Shown: positions 1 to 6,664 of the stretch, in pieces | Position numbering within the stretch: the first letter of the stretch is position 1 | Layout of the letters: each line of letters opens with the position of its first letter | Assembly (NCBI GenBank): GCA_016926985.1 | Contig: JAFGNO010000211.1 | Coordinates: forward strand, 1 to 6,958 | Origin: Anaerolineae bacterium | GTDB taxonomy: Bacteria > Chloroflexota > Anaerolineae > Aggregatilineales > UBA3940 | Reading direction: 5' to 3' | DNA: 6,958 bases | Program-made: the position numbers and the translations under genes | Notes under the pieces: generated by a model | Told to the model about the DNA's origin: nothing | What the model saw: the letters and a program-made list of their open reading frames with translations, nothing else | The model's database searches: none

Positions 1-1337
1 GATAAGGCTGCCAGATTACCGGAATTCTCTTTTATCAGCCCGGCTAACCACAATCCGATGCCGGTTCCGAGCAGGGCCAACCCACTGCCGATCAGGGTTC
101 CGGGCAGGTCGGGCATCACAAAGGCAGCGACAACGGCGATGATCAAGCCAATAAAAGCCAATCCGGTGGCGACCAGCTTCCCCCACCCGCCGAGGCCGTG
201 CTGCAACAGATACTCCATGCCCCAGGCGCTCAGAATGGTCAGGCTCAGGACAACAATAAACCAGGCCCGCGAAGGGACACGTACCCAGGCAACGATCTTC
301 AAAAGCCTCACGATGGGTGTCCAGAGGGGGCCGCTGTCACCCAATGCCCAGAAGACGGCCACAACCGTAATGACCCACAGGGTGATGATCTGAAGCCGGT
401 TCTCCCGCCGCCATAAGGCCACCACAGCCAATACCAGGACAGGCAGGCCGATATAGGTCATCCACTCGTGAAGACCACCGAGATCAGGAATCAAAAGCCC
501 GGCCAGATAACCCGGTGGAAGCGAGTAAGCGGCGGCATCTTCAAGGGTCATCCGGGCACGGGTCAGGTCGCCACTCAGCGCCATAACGGGGACGGTTTGT
601 ATGGCGGTCAGGAGCAAAAAGATCAGGCCCGCAATGCCTACCGGCAGGATGCTCCGCCGGATCAACTGACGGGGTGGATCAGTGCGCCGTTCCACCATCA
701 AGACGACGGCATAAACTGCCGCAAAGGGCAGGACATAAAAGGCCACCCGTACATCGGCCAGAAGCAACAGGGCCCCGATCACACCGAGCAGTATCCCGAG
801 TCTGGGGGTGGGCGTTTCAAGCAGTTTGCAGACTGCCCACAACAACCAGGGAACCCAGGCCAGGGCATAGAATATATCCAGGTGACCCACGCCCAGGTGT
901 GCGATCAGCTTGGGGTTCAAGCCCCAGGCCACCATCGCAAATAAAAAAGTCAGGGGGTGGAGACGGTTGGCCTGTGCCCAGGCAAAGATACCGGCACCCA
1001 GCAAGGCCATGTGCAGGTAAATCAACAAGTCCAGATGTAAAGTGGTCGGGAAAAGCAGCACAAGCCACTGGGGAGGGTACCAGACCTTATTGAGCGGGTT
1101 GGCTGCGAAGGGCTGCCCCAGCATCTTATAGGGATTCCAGAGCGGCCACTGCCCGTCACTCAGAACGCTATAGCGCAAGAACTGCGCAGCGGGCCAATGG
1201 GCAATGGCTGCATCGGAGTATGAGCTACCAGGTGGATATGGAATCCGGCCCGGTGGGACGAACAGTATGACAACAATCACCAACAACCCGACCATCAACC
1301 ACCAGGTGGTTTGACGGGTATCAGTTGGTGATCGCAT
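1..1337 (-). CDS. YfhO-like polytopic membrane protein, 3' end cut off by the window edge
   Basis: Reading the minus strand from the ATG at 1337-1335 gives 445 codons without a stop, still open at base 1, so the C-terminus is missing. The protein has a basic N-terminus (MRSPTDTRQ), a membrane helix at about residues 12-28, then a periplasmic-type loop with Y-S-D42, H47-W-P, G62-Q-W-P-L-W-N-P-Y70 and G74-Q-P-F-A-A-N. Repeated hydrophobic helices follow to the end. That first-loop pattern is typical of the YfhO (DUF6541/GT-C-like) membrane proteins, which are implicated in glycosylating lipids or wall polymers at the outer face of the membrane. The specific substrate cannot be read. The start is chosen because AAGGAG lies 12 bases upstream and the next in-frame ATG (1295) would remove part of the first helix. 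The start lies inside the end of the upstream gene (17-base overlap), which implies co-transcription and probable translational coupling. The frame is clean, so plus-strand readings here are shadows. Confidence 0.85.
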   Translation of the reverse strand, partial: MRSPTDTRQTTWWLMVGLLVIVVILFVPPGRIPYPPGSSYSDAAIAHWPAAQFLRYSVLSDGQWPLWNPYKMLGQPFAANPLNKVWYPPQWLVLLFPTTLHLDLLIYLHMALLGAGIFAWAQANRLHPLTFLFAMVAWGLNPKLIAHLGVGHLDIFYALAWVPWLLWAVCKLLETPTPRLGILLGVIGALLLLADVRVAFYVLPFAAVYAVVLMVERRTDPPRQLIRRSILPVGIAGLIFLLLTAIQTVPVMALSGDLTRARMTLEDAAAYSLPPGYLAGLLIPDLGGLHEWMTYIGLPVLVLAVVALWRRENRLQIITLWVITVVAVFWALGDSGPLWTPIVRLLKIVAWVRVPSRAWFIVVLSLTILSAWGMEYLLQHGLGGWGKLVATGLAFIGLIIAVVAAFVMPDLPGTLIGSGLALLGTGIGLWLAGLIKENSGNLAAL

Positions 1338-2916
1338 AGACCAGCACTTCTCCTTGATCAGATTGATAAACAAGCTCACCAGGGATCGGGCAGGTTTGGC
1401 CGGATTGAGCCATCCGGCGCTCACGCGGGCTAATAATCACATAGCCCACACCCTCACTCTCGACTACATCACAGTTAACCCCTGAGAAGAAATCTTCAAC
1501 TGCTTTCTGGCGGTTTGCGGCCTGAAGGGTTTCGAATGGATGGGCATAGACAACCGGCTGATCCCACAAGGGGAGGAACAGGCTAAGCGAATCCGAAGCC
1601 AACACCGGTGCATCGCCGTCAGTATGATCGGAAAGCCACTCCATAGCATCCCTTTCTTCAAGCGTGATGTAAAAATATTCATCTTTTTCTTCAACCGCCC
1701 CATACAACGGCAGGGTGATTGCCAGCACTGTTGTAGGCATGAAGATCAGAATTGCCGCAGAGATGGTCAATACGCGCCAGCGCCTGGACATAGACGGGAT
1801 AATCACCCGCCATAATCCGCGTCCGGCAAAGATTGCCAGGGGGATAGTAATTCCCATCGAAAAGCGTCTTTGAAGGGAAAATGGCAGATAGAGCAACACG
1901 AAGATGGCTGCCAGCCATCCCAGCAAAAACACGTTCTCGCCATCGAGACTGCGAAGTGAAACGGAAATCCCAACAACCGCCAGCACCAGCAGCGGGCCAA
2001 AAGCGATCAGGTAGTCCCAGACCGGGGGTGACGGCGTGGTATTCTGTTCCATCCAGGCATTGAACACCGGGTTGGCTTTAGAAATGGCCCAGGCATTATA
2101 GAGAATAAGCGGCAGGGCAGATAACAAGACAATCAAACCCCAGGCAAGTTCGGACCGAGGAAGGGCCCTTTGCCGAATCCACAGCCAGACAAGCATTGCC
2201 CCATAAGCCAGACCAATGGGTAAGAGCACAAATGGAGAAAAGCTGGTTAGCATCACGGTGGCAAAAGCCAGGGTTATGGAATAAATGTTCAACGTCGGCT
2301 GCGGCTGCGAGCACGGCATTGTCAGCAAAATGTGTACCATCCAGGCGGCCAGGGCAATTGCCCAGGGAAAATGCGGGTTAGCATAGGCAGCCTGGAGCGG
2401 GAAGGCTTCGGGCAAGATCAGGAGATCGGGGGGAGCCCGATGCCCAAAGATAATCGCCACCCAACCCAATCCGCTGCTCGCCACCGCCAGGCTCCAGGTA
2501 ATCTGGCGCTGGGTCACATCATCCGTCCAATCAGCGATCAACTGGTAGAGAGCCAGGAACATCAGCATACTGCCGATCAGACGCATGGCATGAAAAACCA
2601 GAATGGGCGGCACATTGAGTATCCGGGCCATATGGCCCATCCCTATGTAGAAGGTGAACAGAGCCACGCCGCGGTGGGGTTCCGGTGTGTAGGGCAGGTG
2701 ATACAACCAGGAATAGTTCATGCCCTGTTCCATTTTGGCCTGATAAGATGCCCCATCGACGGGATTAACCAGCACACCCATAAAAATGGAGTCAGGGATC
2801 GCTGTCCCGTAAGCGATAATGAATGGCACAGAGATGATCAACAACAGAAGGGCGCTGGAAATGATCACCCATCTCCACTCTTTATCCTCGATTACCGATT
2901 CAAGTTGGTTTTGCAT
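1321..2916 (-). CDS. GT-C-type multi-spanning membrane protein (putative glycosyltransferase), 531 aa
   Basis: The protein starts with a short cytosolic segment and a first membrane helix at about residues 14-37. A first extracytoplasmic loop (about 45-83) follows, with N51-P-V-D54-G-A-S-Y, an E-Q-G motif and P-E-P-H-R-G. About ten further hydrophobic segments run to about residue 402, including Q-R-R-F-S-M-G near 349-355. The last about 125 residues are soluble, with a W-L-S-D segment, an A-S-D-S patch and an H-P-F-E-T motif, ending near V-L-V-Y-A. This layout, with an acidic first loop, 10-12 helices and a small C-terminal domain, is that of GT-C fold enzymes, which use polyprenyl-phosphate sugars outside the membrane. 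D54 is the only candidate acidic residue in the first loop at the expected place, so catalysis is inferred. The ATG at 2916 follows an AGGGGTGG ribosome site. It is first in a two-gene unit with the YfhO-like gene, with which it overlaps. A mannosyl- or arabinosyltransferase role is possible but unproven. Confidence 0.8.
   Translation of the reverse strand: MQNQLESVIEDKEWRWVIISSALLLLIISVPFIIAYGTAIPDSIFMGVLVNPVDGASYQAKMEQGMNYSWLYHLPYTPEPHRGVALFTFYIGMGHMARILNVPPILVFHAMRLIGSMLMFLALYQLIADWTDDVTQRQITWSLAVASSGLGWVAIIFGHRAPPDLLILPEAFPLQAAYANPHFPWAIALAAWMVHILLTMPCSQPQPTLNIYSITLAFATVMLTSFSPFVLLPIGLAYGAMLVWLWIRQRALPRSELAWGLIVLLSALPLILYNAWAISKANPVFNAWMEQNTTPSPPVWDYLIAFGPLLVLAVVGISVSLRSLDGENVFLLGWLAAIFVLLYLPFSLQRRFSMGITIPLAIFAGRGLWRVIIPSMSRRWRVLTISAAILIFMPTTVLAITLPLYGAVEEKDEYFYITLEERDAMEWLSDHTDGDAPVLASDSLSLFLPLWDQPVVYAHPFETLQAANRQKAVEDFFSGVNCDVVESEGVGYVIISPRERRMAQSGQTCPIPGELVYQSDQGEVLVYAITN
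1347..1355 (-). promoter_or_regulatory. Shine-Dalgarno site inside the upstream gene
   Basis: The minus strand reads AAGGAGAAG here, with GGAG ending 12 bases before the ATG at 1337. The spacing is a little long, but it is the best ribosome site near the start and it supports the 1337 start over the ATG at 1295. It lies within the last codons of the preceding membrane-protein gene, as expected for coupled translation. Confidence 0.5.
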
Positions 2917-2967
2917 AGATAGGCCACCCCTGAGTTTAGTTGAACCAGATCAGGTTGCAGGTGTTGG

Positions 2968-2997
2968 TTGCTACTGTACTCTCGCTAGTAGTATAAT
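2968..2997 (+). promoter_or_regulatory. Sigma-70-type promoter for the zinc-ribbon gene
   Basis: TTGCTA (2968-2973, 4 of 6 to consensus) is separated by 18 bases from a perfect TATAAT (2992-2997). Transcription would start near 3004 and leave an A+T-rich leader of about 50 bases before the ATG at 3056. The position also settles the start of the next gene: upstream in-frame ATGs at 2819 and 2996 lie before the predicted transcription start, and the latter is inside the -10 box. Confidence 0.7.
2990..2995 (-). promoter_or_regulatory. Possible -10 box for the minus-strand membrane-protein genes
   Basis: The minus strand reads TATACT here (5 of 6 to consensus), about 75 bases before the ATG at 2916. 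The hexamer 17 bases upstream (TTTCGC) is a poor -35. It overlaps the plus-strand -10 box by four bases, so the two promoters could not be occupied at once. The call is weak and rests on position and the -10 match only. Confidence 0.3.
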
Positions 2998-3055
2998 GCG
3001 CACCACAGGCAAGCGAAAGTACAAAACCTTTCAATTATTTAACAAATCAAGAGAA

Positions 3056-3760
3056 ATGCCCGTGAAGCAGACAACAGCTCTCTATCACTTGCAGCAGTTA
3101 GACGATAAACTGGCTGCCACCAATAAACGGTTGTCAGAAATTGCCGACCTTCTTGACCAAAACACGGTAGTGCGAGCCGCCCGATCATCCCTGGAACAGG
3201 CGGAACAAGATTACCATCATTGGCAAACCTGTCAAAAAGCTCTTGAAAAGGAACGCACCCAACTCAAGGAAGAAGCCGAACAAGTCGAGAAGCGGCTTTA
3301 TTCAGGGAACATTCATAACCCCCGCGAGCTGACCGATTTACAGGATAAGTTGGCCGAACTACGCCGCCGCCATGCCGAGCGCGAAGAGCCGCTCCTCGAA
3401 GCAATGTTTGCACTCGAAGAGAGTGAGCAATCGGTTCAAACAGCACAAGACAGGCTTGAAAAGGTATTGGCCGAACAGGCTGAAACCCTGGGCACGTTAC
3501 GCGATGAACAAGCCAAGTTGACTACCCAGCAAAACTCACTGGAAACCGACATCAAACAAGCTCGTGCGGCGATCAATGCGCCGCACTTGTCATTATATGA
3601 CGATCTGCATTCCCGCCTGCGCGGGAAGGCTGTCACCCAGGTTAATGGCGATGAGTGTGGTGTTTGCGGGGTACAGCTTACCTCACAACTGGCGCAGCAG
3701 GTCAGGCGGGGGGAGGTCTTGACCTGTCCGACGTGTCAGCGTATCCTTCACATTAATTAG
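3056..3760 (+). CDS. Coiled-coil protein with C-terminal C4-type zinc ribbon (DUF164/CT398-HP0958-like), 234 aa
   Basis: About residues 6-175 are a charged, heptad-rich antiparallel coiled coil. They contain the family signature L81-Y-S-G, then N88-P-R-E-L, followed by a Lys/Arg/Glu-rich helix. The C-terminus holds a zinc ribbon, C201-x2-C204 and C224-x2-C227, with all four ligands intact. This is the full architecture of the zf-RING_7 family (Chlamydia CT398, Helicobacter HP0958). The Helicobacter member binds sigma-54 and flagellin mRNA, but in most bacteria the role is unknown; it is often a nucleic-acid or protein adaptor. The length of 234 residues matches the usual 230-250. The ATG at 3056 is preferred because it begins the conserved coiled coil and lies downstream of the predicted promoter. 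Its ribosome site (AAGAGA, very close to the ATG) is weak. It is divergent from the membrane-protein pair and followed 201 bases later by the NACHT gene, which has its own promoter. Confidence 0.93.
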   Translation: MPVKQTTALYHLQQLDDKLAATNKRLSEIADLLDQNTVVRAARSSLEQAEQDYHHWQTCQKALEKERTQLKEEAEQVEKRLYSGNIHNPRELTDLQDKLAELRRRHAEREEPLLEAMFALEESEQSVQTAQDRLEKVLAEQAETLGTLRDEQAKLTTQQNSLETDIKQARAAINAPHLSLYDDLHSRLRGKAVTQVNGDECGVCGVQLTSQLAQQVRRGEVLTCPTCQRILHIN

Positions 3761-3900
3761 GCGCGGTAAGCGACAAAGCCGCCGCGTAATAAAGACGATG
3801 AAACATTGTTCGCGGCTCTATTTCAACTCGAAGAGGGCTGACAGCCGCATGTAAAGCAGCTTCCTGCTACCAAAATCGGGCGGTCAAAAATTGACCAGCC
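3761..3900 (+). other. Run of five adjacent hairpins; possible structured RNA or 3'/5' leader element
   Basis: Five potential stem-loops lie almost end to end. They are: CGCGG (3762-3766) with CCGCG (3782-3786); ACGATG (3795-3800), AAA loop, CATTGT (3804-3809) with one G-U pair; GCGGCT (3812-3817) with AGCCGC (3843-3848), enclosing a small CTC-GAA-GAG stem; AGCAG (3855-3859), CTTC loop, CTGCT (3864-3868); and GGC plus GGTCAA (3879-3887), AAA loop, TTGACC-A-GCC (3891-3900). The stretch begins directly after the zinc-ribbon stop codon and ends at the promoter of the NACHT gene. No hairpin is followed by a T-run, so none is a standard terminator. It matches no riboswitch or RNA class that I can name. 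It may be a 3' UTR or small RNA of the zinc-ribbon transcript. Confidence 0.4.
3882..3896. promoter_or_regulatory. Perfect 6-3-6 dyad overlapping a -35 box; candidate operator
   Basis: GGTCAA, AAA and TTGACC form an exact inverted repeat of 15 bases. Its right half is the -35 hexamer (3891-3896) of the promoter for the NACHT gene. A protein bound to the dyad would block RNA polymerase, so a repressor site is the natural reading. No regulator gene is present in the window. The same bases can also be read as the fifth hairpin of the upstream structured run, and the two explanations are not exclusive. Confidence 0.5.
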
Positions 3901-3918
3901 TTGCAAGTCCAGTAAAAT
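3891..3918 (+). promoter_or_regulatory. Sigma-70-type promoter for the NACHT-HEAT gene
   Basis: TTGACC (3891-3896, 5 of 6) is followed after 16 bases by TAAAAT (3913-3918, 5 of 6). The predicted start near 3925 gives an untranslated leader of about 37 bases. It indicates that the NACHT gene is transcribed separately from the zinc-ribbon gene, although read-through remains possible because no terminator is seen between them. Confidence 0.6.
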
Positions 3919-3961
3919 AGAAAAAACATCCTGACAGCCTTTTCCGTTTCTAGAGGGATTT

Positions 3962-6475
3962 ATGGATACCACATCTTTATTAATCGGTATGGTCGTTGCG
4001 ATAGGGCTGGGCTTCCTGCTGTACACGCAGCGAGGGCGCATCAACGCACTGCGCAGCACCGCCGGGCAAAGTGTGACCCGGACGGTCAGGCGGCTGAATC
4101 GCAGCATCAACGCGCATTACCGGGACGCTCTGATCGAGATGGCAAATGGCCTGCACGTGGCAGGTCACCTGGTCCCGCTTGAGCAGATCGCCGTGATGCC
4201 GCGTTTTTACAAGCTGCGTGAGCCCTACCAACCCGACGAGGAAGACGACAGCACAGCATACGATGGCCCGCTCAACCTGATTCCGCTGACCCCAAATTGG
4301 CCGCAGTTCTTCGCCCCTTACCGGATCGACGGCATTCCACTCCAACATCTGCTCCGAGGTTCGGACAACGTGCTGATTCTCGGCCTTCCAGGGAGTGGCC
4401 GCACTGTGGCCCTGGCCCTGACCGCCATCCTGTTAGCCCGTCAAAATGAGGCCAGGCAGCCCGGCGGCCTGTTGGATGAAGTGCTCCTACCCATGTGGGT
4501 TCACATGGCGGATGTCGATCTATCCACACACGGCCTGGGGCTTGATGTATCCGCCGAGCCATCGGAGGGTCAGGAGGCAGAGGCCAAAGAAGGGACTAAC
4601 GGTACCACCCAGGTCATCGAGGTTGATCCCTTGAGCCCGCTTCTGGCAGCAGCGCGGACCCGGTTGGGGATGCTGGCCGGGCGGGCGGTCGGTGCGATCC
4701 GGGGGCAGTTTGCGGCAGGATGCGGCGTGATCCTGATCGATGGTTGGGACGAACTGCCACAGCCTGAGCGCCAACAGGCCGTCGAGTGGCTGCGCGTGCT
4801 GATGGAAACTTATCCCGGCAACCGGATCGTGATGACCGGGCCAGCGCGCGGCTACGGCCCGTTGCAGGCTCTGGGATTTGCCCCGGTACACATCATGCCC
4901 TGGGACAAACTCGAATATGCTGAATGCGGGAAATTATGGTCAAATGCCTGGCCGGAGATCGGCGGGACCAGGGGCGCACCGGCGTTGGAGCCTGAGCCAG
5001 AACGGCTGCGGCTGGCCGTGCGGGGGAACCGGGCTCGTTCTCCGCTTGACGTGACCCTGAAGATATGGGCGACCTTTGCACGCGATGATCCCGGACTGGG
5101 GCGCGTGGGATGGTATGAGGCTTATGTCAACCGGGTTTCGCCTGCTGCGGAATTCCGCCCGGCCCTGGAGAAAATTGCCCTTCAAGCCGATGACAGCACC
5201 GGGATAACCGTGGAGGAAGCCACCGCCCTGGTAGCCGAGGCCCACAAAGCCGCCATCACCAAACCGGCAATCAGCCCGCCGGATTTCATCTACGATGTGG
5301 TGATCAAAACGCATCTTTTGAGCGAACACCCCGGTGAACGCCTGACGGTCACCCACCCGGTGATCGGTGCTTACTTAATGGCCGAGGGTTTGCGCAACCA
5401 TTCATTTGTGGAGTCCCTGCTCGATGGTCGGATCGTGAGCGATTACGTGCTGTCCTTCATGGCGCAAACCAAAGACCTCGCCCCTTACGTAGAGGAGCGG
5501 ATGAACGAGCGGCGCACCGTCCGGCAGGACAAACTGCTGGCGGTAGCAACCTGGGTGACCGATGCACCATCAAAAGCACCCTGGCGCGGCGAGGTGTTCA
5601 AACGCCTGGCTCAGGCGCTCCTTACACCGAATCAGTACCCGGAAGTACGTGAACGGGTAATGGCAGCGCTGGTCGCTTCACGCGATGCAAACGTGCGGTA
5701 CATTTTCCAGCAGGGGATTAAACACGACGATATACGTGTCCGTGTGCTGAGCATCCTGGGATTGGGTTCGATTGGTGACCCGGAGATGGCGGTTGTCCTC
5801 GGAAACCTGCTCGAAGAAGAGGATGAAAACGTCGAGATCGCGGCGACGCTGGCATTGGGAGCGCTGCAAAGTAAGGCAGCCCTCAACGAGTTCATGGTAC
5901 AAGAACTGCTTGTTGGGCGAGAGATGCCCCGGCGGGCAGCCGCAGAGATGATGTCAAGTAACCTGGCGGGTGAAGGTCACGAGGTGCTGCGCGAGGCTGC
6001 CCGCGAAAACGAGGCAGCCGCCCGTAAGGCAGCAGTTTACGGGTTGTGGCGGGCAGGCCCAGAAGACTGGGTGATGGAACTACTGGATGACATGGAGCGC
6101 CATGACCCGGAATGGCTGGTGCGCGTTACGGCAACATCGGCACTCGAAGCCCTGCGGGAAGATAAACAAATCACGCCCAAACGCCCGGTCCTCCCTGAAG
6201 AGACCGGCTGGCTGGAAACGTGGCTTTTCAAGCGGAATGAGAGCCTTGCACCAGGGCCGCAGGGAATCAGCCAGATGATCCGGGCTTTGCAAGAAGGTGA
6301 CGAGCATATCCGGATGGCGGCGGCTGAGGCGCTGGGTGCGTTGGGGCTGCCGGAAGGGATCAATGCGTTATATGCTGCGCTGGTGGATAAAGAACCGACC
6401 ATCCGTGACTCGGCTTTCCGGGCGCTCAGTTCGATCAGCAATGCAACCGGATATTCACTGCCCGGCGTGATTTAA
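3962..6475 (+). CDS. Membrane-anchored NACHT-type STAND NTPase with C-terminal HEAT repeats, 837 aa
   Basis: A single hydrophobic helix at residues 5-22 is followed by a basic stretch (QRGR), which predicts an N-terminal anchor with the remainder cytoplasmic. Residues 23-135 form a linker with an acidic patch (DEEDD). The NTPase has a P-loop G141-L-P-G-S-G146-R147-T148 and a Walker B/NACHT signature V256-I-L-I-D260-G-W-D263-E264-L. A sensor-like strand R288-I-V-M-T-G-P lies beyond it. An acidic, low-complexity insert (about 199-217) lies between the two Walker motifs. A winged-helix-like part ends in the NACHT-typical L461-T-V-T-H465-P-V-I-G-A-Y-L. From about 561 to 830 there are about eight HEAT-type helical repeats, broken by a linker near 735-760. 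NACHT proteins are nucleotide-dependent switches that oligomerise on sensing a ligand; several bacterial ones act against phage. Here the C-terminal HEAT array would be the sensor or scaffold, but no nuclease, protease or other effector is visible. The canonical P-loop lysine is arginine. GAGGG precedes the ATG by four bases. A non-defence signalling role is equally possible. Confidence 0.92.
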   Translation: MDTTSLLIGMVVAIGLGFLLYTQRGRINALRSTAGQSVTRTVRRLNRSINAHYRDALIEMANGLHVAGHLVPLEQIAVMPRFYKLREPYQPDEEDDSTAYDGPLNLIPLTPNWPQFFAPYRIDGIPLQHLLRGSDNVLILGLPGSGRTVALALTAILLARQNEARQPGGLLDEVLLPMWVHMADVDLSTHGLGLDVSAEPSEGQEAEAKEGTNGTTQVIEVDPLSPLLAAARTRLGMLAGRAVGAIRGQFAAGCGVILIDGWDELPQPERQQAVEWLRVLMETYPGNRIVMTGPARGYGPLQALGFAPVHIMPWDKLEYAECGKLWSNAWPEIGGTRGAPALEPEPERLRLAVRGNRARSPLDVTLKIWATFARDDPGLGRVGWYEAYVNRVSPAAEFRPALEKIALQADDSTGITVEEATALVAEAHKAAITKPAISPPDFIYDVVIKTHLLSEHPGERLTVTHPVIGAYLMAEGLRNHSFVESLLDGRIVSDYVLSFMAQTKDLAPYVEERMNERRTVRQDKLLAVATWVTDAPSKAPWRGEVFKRLAQALLTPNQYPEVRERVMAALVASRDANVRYIFQQGIKHDDIRVRVLSILGLGSIGDPEMAVVLGNLLEEEDENVEIAATLALGALQSKAALNEFMVQELLVGREMPRRAAAEMMSSNLAGEGHEVLREAARENEAAARKAAVYGLWRAGPEDWVMELLDDMERHDPEWLVRVTATSALEALREDKQITPKRPVLPEETGWLETWLFKRNESLAPGPQGISQMIRALQEGDEHIRMAAAEALGALGLPEGINALYAALVDKEPTIRDSAFRALSSISNATGYSLPGVI

Positions 6476-6497
6476 TGACCGGTCGGGTTTAACAGAG

Positions 6498-6540
6498 AAA
6501 AACAGTCCATCGCGAGGTTCGGCGGTGGACTGTTTTTTTA
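6498..6540. terminator. Strong intrinsic terminator, probably bidirectional
   Basis: The stem CAGTCCATCGC (6503-6513) pairs with GCGGTGGACTG (6522-6532), with one G-T pair and an eight-base loop, and extends through flanking A-T pairs (6498-6502 with 6533-6537). The plus strand ends in seven T residues just after the stem. The minus strand has a T5 run on its other side. It lies 22 bases after the NACHT-HEAT stop codon and between two convergent genes, so it can end transcripts from both. Confidence 0.9.
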
Positions 6541-6558
6541 TTTAACGGTGTTTTCCTG

Positions 6559-6630
6559 GTGGGGTTTTGTACCCCTGCCCCACTCCCTTGCGGCGCTGCG
6601 CGCCACCTCCTCCGGTGAAACGGAGGGAGG
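6559..6630. repeat. G+C-rich palindromic intergenic element, probably a dispersed repeat
   Basis: Several inverted repeats are nested here. GTGGGG (6559-6564) pairs with CCCCAC (6578-6583). GGCGC, TGC loop, GCGCC (6592-6604) is a perfect hairpin. CCTCC-TCCG (6606-6614) pairs with CGGAGGGAGG (6621-6630) with one bulge, and CTCCCT (6583-6588) can instead pair with AGGGAG (6624-6629). The result is a cloverleaf-like fold. Non-coding elements of this texture are usually multicopy REP- or MITE-like sequences. Only one copy lies in the window, so the repeat status is inferred. It could alternatively assist termination of the minus-strand gene. Confidence 0.5.
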
Positions 6631-6664
6631 AAAGATCGCGATACCTGCCGAAGTCCTGTTGCCC

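Noticed and set aside
58..1093. Plus-strand reading frames at 58-393, 468-944 and 674-1093
   Set aside because: They are rich in Pro, Gln, Arg and Gly without domain character, and they lie opposite a continuous minus-strand membrane-protein frame with clear family motifs.
2332..2922. Plus-strand frame of 196 codons opposite the GT-C-like gene
   Set aside because: Composition is His/Gln/Gly-rich and shadow-like; the minus strand encodes a coherent multi-helix protein over the same bases.
2819..3055. Upstream extension of the zinc-ribbon gene to ATGs at 2819 or 2996
   Set aside because: The extension runs over the start of the minus-strand gene and the promoter, has no family similarity, and the predicted transcript begins downstream of both ATGs.
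3762..3786. Terminator for the zinc-ribbon gene
   Set aside because: The CGCGG/CCGCG stem has a 15-base loop and is followed by TAATAAAG rather than a T-run.
3761..3960. RNase P RNA, tmRNA or a known riboswitch in the structured spacer
   Set aside because: The conserved RNase P block GAGGAAAGTCC is absent, the space is too short for rnpB or tmRNA, and no riboswitch consensus that I know fits.
3823..4348. Minus-strand frames at 3823-4110 and 3980-4348
   Set aside because: They lie opposite the N-terminus of the NACHT gene and its promoter and show no domain features.
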